This document shows positions 1 to 6,184 of a DNA stretch of 11,935 nt, one piece after another (the stretch's first letter is position 1; each line of letters starts with the position of its first letter). The DNA is taken from NCBI GenBank assembly GCA_048498575.1, contig JBEHXS010000076.1, forward strand, positions 1 through 11,935, in the 5' to 3' direction. Source of the stretch: DASZQY01 sp048498575. Its GTDB lineage: Bacteria > Pseudomonadota > Alphaproteobacteria > Rhizobiales > Kaistiaceae. The translations under genes were made by a program, and so were the position numbers. A model generated the notes under the pieces. It was not told where the DNA came from. It worked only from the letters and a program-made list of their open reading frames with translations, and searched no databases.

Positions 1-2
1 TT

Positions 3-19
3 CCCTGTCGTGGACAGGG
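3..19. repeat. Perfect inverted repeat upstream of dnaE
   Basis: CCCTGTC (3-9) and GACAGGG (13-19) are exact reverse complements around a 3-nt centre GTG; a T2-G20 wobble could add one pair. It may be a hairpin ending the transcript of a gene left of the window, or a binding site for a dimeric regulator. No T-run follows on the + strand, so a classical intrinsic terminator is not well supported. The GTG at 10-12, the furthest upstream possible dnaE start, sits in the loop. Confidence 0.5.
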
Positions 20-48
20 GTGCGCCCATCGCCCACAGTTGGCGCGAT

Positions 49-52
49 GAGG
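49..52 (+). promoter_or_regulatory. dnaE ribosome binding site
   Basis: GAGG lies 8 nt before the ATG at 61. This decides the dnaE start in favour of 61 over the in-frame GTG at 10, which has no visible Shine-Dalgarno sequence and lies in the loop of an inverted repeat. Confidence 0.65.
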
Positions 53-60
53 ATCGCACG

Positions 61-3000
61 ATGAGTCGGCTCGCAGGCGAGGTGGGTTTCGTCCACCTCC
101 ACGTTCATTCTGCCTTTTCGCTGTTGGAAGGCGCGCTGCCGATCAAGCGGCTGGCGGAGCTTGCGGCTGCGGACAGCATGCCGGCGCTCGGCATCGCCGA
201 TACCGGCAACCTGTTCGGCACGCTCGAGTTTGCCGACAAGATGGCCGAGAAGGGCATCCAGCCCATCGTCGGCTGCCAGGTCGCCGTCGATTTCGGCGAT
301 GGGGCGGAGGATGGCCGGGGAGGGCGCGCGCTGCCGCTGTCCGACGTGGTGCTGATCGCGGCCAGCGAGGCCGGCTACTGGAACCTCGTGCGGCTGGTGT
401 CGGACTCCTACATGCGGACCGATGTGACCGCCCGCGCCCATGTTCAAGTCGGAGCGCTGGCGGAGCGGGCCGACGGCATCATTGCGCTGACCGGAGGGCC
501 GAGCGGGCCGGTGGACCGGGCCATCGCGGCCGGGCAGCTATCGCTCGCGACCGCGCGGCTGGAGCGCGTGGCGGCTATCTTCGGCGACCGGCTCTACGTG
601 GAGGTCCAACGCCATGGCACCGCGAACGAGGAGGCCGTGCTGCCGCAGCTCGTGGCGCTGGCCTATGAGCGCGGGCTGCCGCTGGTCGCGACCAACGAGC
701 CCTTCTTCCCGAGGCGCGACGACTACGAGGCGCACGACGCGCTCATCGCCATCGCCGAGGGTTCCGTCATCGCCGATGGCAATCGCCGCCGGCTGACCGA
801 GGAGCACTATTTCAAGTCGCGTGCAGAAATGGCTGCGCTGTTCGCCGATCTGCCCGAAGCGATCGAGAACACCATCGAAATCGCCATGCGCTCCGCCTGG
901 TGGCCGCGGGCGCGGAAGCCGATCCTGCCGCGATTTGCAGGCGCCGGTGCCGATGCGGCGGAGGGGGAGAAAGCCGAGGCGGCTTTGCTGCGCGAGATGG
1001 CCGCGAACGGCTTGACGAAGCGGCTTGCGGCGCACGGCATGGCGCCCGGCCTCAGCGAGGAAGATTACCGCAAGCGCCTGGAATACGAGCTCGGCGTCAT
1101 CGAGCGCATGAAATATCCGGGCTACTTCCTGATCGTCGCCGATTTCATCCAGTGGGCGAAGGCGCAAGGCATCCCGGTCGGCCCGGGCCGCGGCTCCGGC
1201 GCCGGGTCGGTGGTGGCGTGGTCGCTCACCATCACCGACCTTGATCCGCTGCGTTTCAACCTGATCTTCGAGCGCTTCCTCAATCCGGATCGCGTGTCGA
1301 TGCCGGATTTCGACGTCGACTTCTGCCAGAACCGGCGCGACGAAGTGATCCGCTACGTGCAGGAGAAATACGGCACCGACCAGGTGGCGCAGATCATCAC
1401 CTTCGGGACGCTGCAGGCGCGCGCCGTGCTCCGCGATGTCGGCCGCGTGCTCCAGATGCCCTACGGGCAGGTCGACCGTCTGGCGAAGATGGTGCCGCAG
1501 AACCCGGCCAATCCCGTGTCGCTGTCCAAGGCGATTGCGGACGAGCCGCAGTTGCAGACGGCGCGCGACGGCGACGAGCAGGTGCGCCGCCTGCTCGATA
1601 TCGCGCAGAGGCTCGAGGGTCTGTACCGCCACGCCTCCACCCATGCCGCTGGCATTGTCATCGGCGACCGGCCGCTCGACCAGCTCGTGCCGCTCTATCG
1701 CGATCCGCGGTCGGGCATGAAGGTCACCCAGTTCAACATGAAGTGGGTGGAGCAGGCCGGGCTGGTGAAGTTCGACTTCCTCGGCCTGAAGACGCTGACG
1801 GTGCTGGACGAGGCGCTGCGGCTGGTGCGCCAGCGCGGCATCGAGGTCGACCTGTCGCGGATCCCGCTGGACGACGTCAGCAGTTACGAGCCGCTGGCGC
1901 GCGGCGATACGGTCGGCGTGTTCCAGGTTGAAAGTGCGGGCATGCGGCGTGCCGTCATCGACATGCGCCCGGACCGCTTCGAGGACCTGATCGCGCTGGT
2001 CGCGCTCTACCGGCCGGGCCCGATGGCGAATATCCCGACCTACTGCCTGCGCAAGCACGGCAAGGAGCGGGTCGAATATGCCCACCCGCTGCTCGAGCCG
2101 ATCCTGAAGGAAACGTTCGGCATCATCACCTACCAGGAGCAGGTGCAGCAGATCGCCCGCGACATGGCGGGCTACACGCTTGCCGAAGCCGATCTGCTCC
2201 GCCGCGCCATGGGCAAGAAAATCCGCTCCGAGATGGCGGCGCAGCGCGACCGTTTCCTGAGCGGCGCCACCGAGCGCGGCATCGACAGCGGTGTTGCCAG
2301 CGAGATCTTCGACGCCTGCGCGAAATTTGCCGAGTACGGTTTCAACAAGTCTCATTCCGCGCCGTACGCGCTGATCACGTACCAGACCGCCTACATGAAG
2401 GCGAACTACCCGGTCGAGTTCATGGCGGCGTCGATGACGCTGGAGACCGGCAACACCGACAAGATCGCCGAGTTCCGACGCGAGGCCATCCGCCTCGGCA
2501 TCCCCGTCGAGCCGCCGTCGGTCAATCGCTCGGGCATCAAGTTCGACGTCGCCGATGGGCACATCTTCTACGCGCTTGCTGCGATCAAGGGCGTCGGCGC
2601 GCAGGCGATCGAGCACCTGGTCGCGGTACGCGGCGAGCGCCCGTTCCGCGACCTTGCCGACTTCGGCCGGCGCATCAATCCGAAGATCATCAACAAGCGC
2701 ACGCTGGAAAGCCTGATCGCGGCCGGCGCGCTGGACGAGCTCGAGCCCGACCGGGCGCGGCTGATGGCAGGGGTGGAGCGCATCCTCGGTGCCGCGGCGC
2801 GCATCCAGGAAAACACCGCGGTCGGGCAGGGCGACATGTTCGGCGCGGTCGAGGAGCGGCAGCCGCTGCTGCTCCCCGTGGTCGATCCCTGGCTACCCGC
2901 GGAAAAGCTCCAGCGCGAGCATGACGCCGTCGGCTTCTATCTTTCGGCGCACCCGCTGGACGAATATCGCGCCGTGCTCGCCAAGATGCGCGTGCAGACG

Positions 3001-3507
3001 TGGGCGGAGTTTGCCCAGTCGGTTCACGCCGGTTCGTCGGCCGGCCGACTGGCGGCCACCGTCACGGCGCGGCAGGAGCGGCGGACGCGCACCGGCAACA
3101 AGATGGCGATCGTCCAGCTTTCGGATTCGACCGGGTCGTTCGAGGCGGTGGCGTTCGCGGAGGAGCTGGCCAAGTTCCGCGACCTCCTCGAAACCGGCAA
3201 CTCCGTCGTCGTCATCGTTGCGGCGGAGGAGCGGCCGGAGGGCATCAACGTCCGCATCCAGTCGGCGGAGTCTCTCGACAAGGTGATGGCCAGCCTGAAG
3301 CAGATCCGCGTCTTCGTGCGCGACGAGGCGCCGTTGCCCAGCGTCCAGAAGCAGCTCGGCACGCGCGGCGAGGGCGAAGTCAGCCTCATCCTGATGCGAG
3401 ACAACCGCGAGGTGGAGATGCGCCTGCCGGGGCGTTACTCGGTGACGCCGCAGATCGCGAGCGCGCTGCGCGCTGTGCGCGGCGTCGTGCAGGTCGATCT
3501 CGTCTGA
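61..3507 (+). CDS. dnaE: DNA polymerase III alpha subunit (replicative DnaE1)
   Basis: This is the catalytic subunit of the replicative DNA polymerase III holoenzyme, 1148 aa from the ATG at 61, close to the usual 1160 or so. Domains in order: an N-terminal PHP domain beginning FVHLHVHSAFSLLEG (residues 10-24); the C-family polymerase core with the PDFDVDF motif (catalytic Asp416 and Asp418) and a third Asp at 572 in LVKFDFLGLKTL; a helix-hairpin-helix region near 836-895 (AAIKGVGAQAIEHL); a clamp-binding motif QGDMF at 923-927, matching QADMF of E. coli; an OB fold from about 1000; and a C-terminal region consistent with tau binding. The full length, clamp motif and C-terminal domain favour the replicative DnaE1 over the error-prone DnaE2/ImuC. 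The PHP metal site looks partly lost (Thr48 and Gln73 in place of the usual His and Glu), so proofreading is presumably by a separate epsilon subunit. An in-frame GTG at 10 is a less likely start. Confidence 0.97.
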   Translation: MSRLAGEVGFVHLHVHSAFSLLEGALPIKRLAELAAADSMPALGIADTGNLFGTLEFADKMAEKGIQPIVGCQVAVDFGDGAEDGRGGRALPLSDVVLIAASEAGYWNLVRLVSDSYMRTDVTARAHVQVGALAERADGIIALTGGPSGPVDRAIAAGQLSLATARLERVAAIFGDRLYVEVQRHGTANEEAVLPQLVALAYERGLPLVATNEPFFPRRDDYEAHDALIAIAEGSVIADGNRRRLTEEHYFKSRAEMAALFADLPEAIENTIEIAMRSAWWPRARKPILPRFAGAGADAAEGEKAEAALLREMAANGLTKRLAAHGMAPGLSEEDYRKRLEYELGVIERMKYPGYFLIVADFIQWAKAQGIPVGPGRGSGAGSVVAWSLTITDLDPLRFNLIFERFLNPDRVSMPDFDVDFCQNRRDEVIRYVQEKYGTDQVAQIITFGTLQARAVLRDVGRVLQMPYGQVDRLAKMVPQNPANPVSLSKAIADEPQLQTARDGDEQVRRLLDIAQRLEGLYRHASTHAAGIVIGDRPLDQLVPLYRDPRSGMKVTQFNMKWVEQAGLVKFDFLGLKTLTVLDEALRLVRQRGIEVDLSRIPLDDVSSYEPLARGDTVGVFQVESAGMRRAVIDMRPDRFEDLIALVALYRPGPMANIPTYCLRKHGKERVEYAHPLLEPILKETFGIITYQEQVQQIARDMAGYTLAEADLLRRAMGKKIRSEMAAQRDRFLSGATERGIDSGVASEIFDACAKFAEYGFNKSHSAPYALITYQTAYMKANYPVEFMAASMTLETGNTDKIAEFRREAIRLGIPVEPPSVNRSGIKFDVADGHIFYALAAIKGVGAQAIEHLVAVRGERPFRDLADFGRRINPKIINKRTLESLIAAGALDELEPDRARLMAGVERILGAAARIQENTAVGQGDMFGAVEERQPLLLPVVDPWLPAEKLQREHDAVGFYLSAHPLDEYRAVLAKMRVQTWAEFAQSVHAGSSAGRLAATVTARQERRTRTGNKMAIVQLSDSTGSFEAVAFAEELAKFRDLLETGNSVVVIVAAEERPEGINVRIQSAESLDKVMASLKQIRVFVRDEAPLPSVQKQLGTRGEGEVSLILMRDNREVEMRLPGRYSVTPQIASALRAVRGVVQVDLV

Positions 3508-3514
3508 CATCGTT

Positions 3515-3539
3515 CGGTCACAGGACTGTTGTTTGACCG
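3515..3539 (+). terminator. Weak hairpin after dnaE
   Basis: CGGTCA (3515-3520) pairs with TGACCG (3534-3539) across a 13-nt loop, 7 nt after the dnaE stop. The stem is short and no T-run follows, so termination would be weak or Rho-assisted. The right arm overlaps the candidate -35 box of the next gene. Confidence 0.3.
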
Positions 3540-3560
3540 CCCTTGAGCCTTGTCTACTGT
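3533..3560 (+). promoter_or_regulatory. Candidate promoter for the PhnB-like gene
   Basis: TTGACC (3533-3538) is a 5-of-6 match to the sigma70 -35 box. After 16 nt comes TACTGT (3555-3560), a poor -10 match. Transcription would start near 3567, leaving a leader of about 20 nt with a strong Shine-Dalgarno sequence. The position between dnaE and an unrelated gene is sensible. Confidence 0.4.
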
Positions 3561-3575
3561 TCGTTGCTTGTCTGT

Positions 3576-3580
3576 GGAGG
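3576..3580 (+). promoter_or_regulatory. Ribosome binding site of the PhnB-like gene
   Basis: GGAGG, the strongest Shine-Dalgarno match in the window, lies 8 nt before the ATG at 3589. It rules out the in-frame TTG at 3550 as the start. Confidence 0.75.
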
Positions 3581-3588
3581 AACGTCCG

Positions 3589-3999
3589 ATGGCCTCGGTA
3601 CTCAATCCGTATCTCAGCTTCTCGAACAATGCCCGCCAGGCGATGGAGTTCTACAAGTCGGTGTTCGGCGGCGAGCTGAACATCACCAATTTCGGCCAGG
3701 GCGGCATGCCGCATGATCCCGCCGAGAGCAGCAAGGTGATGCACGCGCAGCTGCGTTCGGCGAACGGCTTCGTGTTGATGGCCTCGGACACGCCGGCGTC
3801 GATGGGTTCGCCGCGCGGCAACGGGCAGATTTCGCTCAGCGGCAACGACGAGGCGGAACTGACCGGCTACTGGAACAAGCTCAGCGATGGCGCCGCCGTG
3901 ATGATGCCGCTCGCCAAGGCGCCGTGGGGCGACAGCTTCGGCATGCTCACCGACAAGTTCGGCGTGCCGTGGATGGTCAACATCTCCGGGCGCGCCTGA
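3589..3999 (+). CDS. PhnB/YjdN-like VOC (glyoxalase-fold) protein
   Basis: A cytosolic protein of 136 aa of the VOC superfamily (glyoxalase/bleomycin-resistance fold), in the PhnB/YjdN group that is often auto-annotated as 3-demethylubiquinone-9 3-methyltransferase-like. Visible hallmarks are the start NPYLSFSNNARQAMEFYKSV (residues 6-25), with FGGEL just after it, and the C-terminal stretch APWGDSFGMLTDKFGVPWMV (111-130). His52 in VMHAQL is a candidate metal ligand. No signal peptide or membrane segment is seen. The biochemical function of this group is mostly unknown, so no substrate is proposed. The methyltransferase label is not supported because no SAM-binding motif is present. The start at 3589 is fixed by GGAGG 8 nt upstream. 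The secreted hydrolase gene follows after about 11 nt and may share the transcript. Confidence 0.9.
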   Translation: MASVLNPYLSFSNNARQAMEFYKSVFGGELNITNFGQGGMPHDPAESSKVMHAQLRSANGFVLMASDTPASMGSPRGNGQISLSGNDEAELTGYWNKLSDGAAVMMPLAKAPWGDSFGMLTDKFGVPWMVNISGRA

Positions 4000-4010
4000 C
4001 GCGGCCGGAT

Positions 4011-4898
4011 TTGGTCCGCTTCTCCATCCTTGCGTTCTTCGCGCTGGTTTCGGTGGCGAGCACCGCGGTCGCGGATCCATATCGTCTCGCGCCGTACAAG
4101 GACGATCTGTTCCAGTATCCGGCCGTCAGTCAGACGAAGGATGACGGGGCCTATGTCGTCGTCGCCTACGACAAGCAGCGCGACCTTTACCAGCGTGACC
4201 AGATTCCCGAGCGGCAGGTGCGCGGCAACTACGTCAGCTACGTTTCGAAGTCGGTGGTCTCGTTCCAGGCCGGCAGCGAGACGCTGAAGGCGATCGGCGC
4301 CGGCAAGGTCGGTGGCGGCGCGCAGGCCGTCGTCATCTACATCCACGGGCAGGGCGGCTCGCGGCTCCAGGGCGCCGACGACGACATGTTCGGTGGCAAC
4401 TTCAATCGCGTCATGGCGCTGATGGCGCGGAACGACGGTGCCTACCTGTCGCCGGACTTCACCGACATGGGCCCCACCGGCGCGGCCGAGATCAGGGCGC
4501 TGGTTCTGGATCAGGCCGCGAAGTCGCCCGGTGCCGCGATATTCCTGGCGTGCGGATCGCAGGGCGGGGCGATCTGCTGGGAGCTGCTCGCCGAGGCCGA
4601 TGCGGCGCCGCACCTCGCCGGGGTGCTGCTCCTGGGCTCCGGCCACGACGACGCCTTCCTCAAGTCGCCGGTGCTGAAACCAAAGGCCCGGCACATCCCG
4701 ATCTATCTCGGCCACGGCACCGCCGATCCGATCTTCCCGTACGCCGACGAGGTTGCCTTCTATGAAAAGGTCCGCAAGGCCTCGCCGGGCTATCCGATCC
4801 GCATTGCCCTGTTCGATACCGGCGTTCACGGAACCCCGATCCGGATGACGGACTGGCGGCTTACCCTGAACTGGATGCTGGAAGCTGACGGCCGCTAA
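4011..4898 (+). CDS. Predicted secreted alpha/beta hydrolase
   Basis: Starting at TTG 4011 the protein has 295 aa. Its N-terminus looks like a Sec signal peptide: MVR, then the hydrophobic run FSILAFFALVSVAST, then a likely signal peptidase I cut after AVA at residue 21, giving a periplasmic or exported protein. The body looks like an alpha/beta hydrolase: VVIYIHGQGG with the HG oxyanion-type motif (His112), a nucleophile elbow LACGSQGGAI with Ser183, an acid loop LGHGTADPIFP with Asp239, and a late His273 in DTGVHGTPIRM. Ser183-Asp239-His273 is the likely catalytic triad. The elbow reads C-G-S-Q-G and not the usual G-x-S-x-G. The substrate is unknown; an esterase or peptidase-like activity is an inference from the fold. 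The start is uncertain: no good Shine-Dalgarno sequence precedes 4011, and in-frame GTGs at 3969 and 3924 would overlap the previous gene, but 4011 gives the cleanest signal peptide. Confidence 0.8.
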   Translation: MVRFSILAFFALVSVASTAVADPYRLAPYKDDLFQYPAVSQTKDDGAYVVVAYDKQRDLYQRDQIPERQVRGNYVSYVSKSVVSFQAGSETLKAIGAGKVGGGAQAVVIYIHGQGGSRLQGADDDMFGGNFNRVMALMARNDGAYLSPDFTDMGPTGAAEIRALVLDQAAKSPGAAIFLACGSQGGAICWELLAEADAAPHLAGVLLLGSGHDDAFLKSPVLKPKARHIPIYLGHGTADPIFPYADEVAFYEKVRKASPGYPIRIALFDTGVHGTPIRMTDWRLTLNWMLEADGR

Positions 4899-4921
4899 GC
4901 CCGGCCGGCGCGGCCCGGCTT
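4897..4921 (+). terminator. GC-rich hairpin overlapping the hydrolase stop codon
   Basis: AAGCC (4897-4901) pairs with GGCTT (4917-4921). After one C-C mismatch, GGCC (4903-4906) pairs with GGCC (4912-4915), leaving a 5-nt loop. The stem begins inside the TAA stop codon. There is no T-run after it, only GCTTTCC, so it is a plausible but imperfect terminator separating the accessory genes from the rpsB operon. Its last bases overlap the rpsB -35 box. Confidence 0.45.
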
Positions 4922-4948
4922 GCTTTCCGCGGGGTCGGCCCGTATATA
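4920..4948 (+). promoter_or_regulatory. Probable sigma70-type promoter of the rpsB operon
   Basis: TTGCTT (4920-4925) and TATATA (4943-4948) are separated by exactly 17 nt, the best spacing. TATATA is the only AT-rich island in a very GC-rich stretch. The arrangement resembles strong housekeeping promoters of Alphaproteobacteria. Transcription should start near 4955, giving a leader of about 120 nt before rpsB. It probably drives rpsB-tsf and, with read-through, the genes downstream. Confidence 0.7.
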
Positions 4949-4954
4949 GCCGCC

Positions 4955-5075
4955 ATCTCACACGCGGGATTTGGCTCAATCGCCGAGGCTAGAGGCTGAG
5001 GCGAGCGATCCTTCCGGTGCCCGATAAGGGCTTCATTCCCGCGGCGGTCATAACCGGTCAAGGAGCACGGTAGTC
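4955..5075 (+). promoter_or_regulatory. Structured 5' leader of rpsB
   Basis: About 120 nt lie between the inferred transcription start and the rpsB ATG. CGCGGGA (4963-4969) and TCCCGCG (5037-5043) are perfectly complementary and could close a multi-branch structure. Inside are GCCC/GGGC (5019-5022 and 5028-5031, loop GATAA), CGCC/GGCG (4981-4984 and 5000-5003) and three copies of GAGGC (4985, 4992 and 4998). CCGGT (5014-5018) can also pair with ACCGG (5053-5057), close to the ribosome binding site. In E. coli S2 represses rpsB-tsf through its leader; a similar role here is an inference. Confidence 0.45.
5060..5065 (+). promoter_or_regulatory. rpsB ribosome binding site
   Basis: AAGGAG lies 10 nt before the rpsB ATG at 5076. 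It sits just after a possible small hairpin (CGGT 5045-5048 with ACCG 5053-5056), so access could depend on leader folding. Confidence 0.7.
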
Positions 5076-6149
5076 ATGGCACTGCCCGATTTTTCTATGC
5101 GCCAGCTTTTGGAAGCAGGCGTTCACTTCGGCCACCAGAAACATCGCTGGAACCCGAAAATGGCGCCGTACATCTACGGCGTCCGCAACAACATTCACAT
5201 CATCGACCTCGCGCAGACCGTGCCGATGCTGCATCGCGCCCTGCAGGCGGTGAGCGATGCTGTCGCCGGCGGCGGCCGCGTGCTGTTCGTTGGCACCAAG
5301 CGCCAGGCGGCGGAGCCGCTGATGACCGCGGCCAAGCGCAGCGCCCAGTACTACGTGAACGCGCGCTGGCTCGGCGGCATGCTCACCAACTGGAAGACGA
5401 TCTCGAAGTCGATCCAGCGGCTGCGCGAGCTCGAGACGCTGCTTTCCGGCGAGGCTCAGGGCCTCACCAAGAAGGAAGTGCTCACGCTGACGCGTGAGAA
5501 GGACAAGCTCGAGAAGGCGCTCGGCGGCATCAAGGACATGGGCGGCGTGCCCAACCTCTTGTTCGTGATCGACACCAACAAGGAGAAGATCGCGATCGAG
5601 GAGGCGAACCGCCTCGGCATTCCGGTCGCGGCGATCATCGATTCCAACTGCGATCCGGACAACATCACGTTCCCGATCCCCGGCAATGACGATGCCGGCC
5701 GCGCCATCACCCTCTACTGCGACCTGATCGCGAAGGCCGCGATCGACGGCATCGGCCGGGCGCAGGGCGAAGCGGGTATCGACATTGGCGCGGCGGAAGA
5801 AGTTCGCGAGCCGGCCATTCTTGAAGCCACGACCGGCGATGCCGATATGTCGGATGCCGAGAAGGTCGAGACGAAGGCTGGGCCGGAACGGGCCCGCAGC
5901 CGGCGTGCATCTGCTCCGGTCCTGCCGTTGTTCACGGCGCCGGCGGGCAAGCCCGACGACCTCAAGAAGATCGAGGGCGTCGGCCCGACGCTGGAGCGCA
6001 AGCTCAATGCGCTCGGCCTCACGCGCTACGACCAGATCGCGGCCCTGACCGACGAAGAAGTCGCCAAGGTCGACGATGCCCTTAACTACAAGGGCCGCGT
6101 CTCCCGCGACGACTGGGTCGGCCAGGCACGGACGCTCGCCGCCGTCTAG
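5076..6149 (+). CDS. rpsB: 30S ribosomal protein S2 with C-terminal HhH extension
   Basis: S2 is a small-subunit protein needed late in 30S assembly, and it helps S1 to bind. The first 240 or so residues are ordinary S2: HFGHQKHRWNPKMAPYIYG near the N-terminus, RWLGGMLTNWKTI, and DTNKEKIAIEEANRLGIPVA followed by the SNCDP and PGNDDAGRAI motifs. The protein is 357 aa, against about 241 in E. coli. The extra part is a low-complexity linker rich in Ala, Glu and Arg (about 240-290) and a compact domain at about 294-357, with the helix-hairpin-helix-like motif DDLKKIEGVGPTLERKL and later RDDWVGQA. From memory, several Alphaproteobacteria carry such a tail on S2, and similar domains occur on L21 and NuoE-like proteins. 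The reading frame is continuous into the tail, with no sign of frameshift. It is the first gene of the cluster, 35 nt before tsf. Confidence 0.97.
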   Translation: MALPDFSMRQLLEAGVHFGHQKHRWNPKMAPYIYGVRNNIHIIDLAQTVPMLHRALQAVSDAVAGGGRVLFVGTKRQAAEPLMTAAKRSAQYYVNARWLGGMLTNWKTISKSIQRLRELETLLSGEAQGLTKKEVLTLTREKDKLEKALGGIKDMGGVPNLLFVIDTNKEKIAIEEANRLGIPVAAIIDSNCDPDNITFPIPGNDDAGRAITLYCDLIAKAAIDGIGRAQGEAGIDIGAAEEVREPAILEATTGDADMSDAEKVETKAGPERARSRRASAPVLPLFTAPAGKPDDLKKIEGVGPTLERKLNALGLTRYDQIAALTDEEVAKVDDALNYKGRVSRDDWVGQARTLAAV

Positions 6150-6161
6150 GGCGCGGGCGCC
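6150..6161 (+). other. Small hairpin between rpsB and tsf
   Basis: Directly after the rpsB TAG, GGCG (6150-6153) and CGCC (6158-6161) form a short stem with a CGGG loop. It is too small to be a terminator; it might affect RNA processing or the S2:EF-Ts ratio, or be chance in GC-rich DNA. Confidence 0.25.
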
Positions 6162-6184
6162 AACTCGAGACAAGGACGATTCGC

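Noticed and set aside
10..60. GTG at 10 as the dnaE start
   Set aside because: It lies in the loop of an inverted repeat and has no Shine-Dalgarno sequence, whereas the ATG at 61 has GAGG 8 nt upstream and begins close to the conserved FVHLHVHS.
538..2616. 692-residue open frame on the - strand inside dnaE
   Set aside because: In GC-rich DNA the antisense frame opposite a real gene is poor in stops. The translation is rich in Arg, His, Asp and Leu with no family motifs, and the + strand clearly encodes DnaE.
2893..4080. 395-residue open frame on the - strand across the end of dnaE and the PhnB-like gene
   Set aside because: It covers two well-supported + strand genes and the gap between them, with no recognisable domain or ribosome binding site.
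5058..6173. 371-residue open frame on the - strand covering rpsB
   Set aside because: Antisense shadow of S2 with low-complexity Arg/Leu/Ala composition. It ends near the rpsB start by chance.
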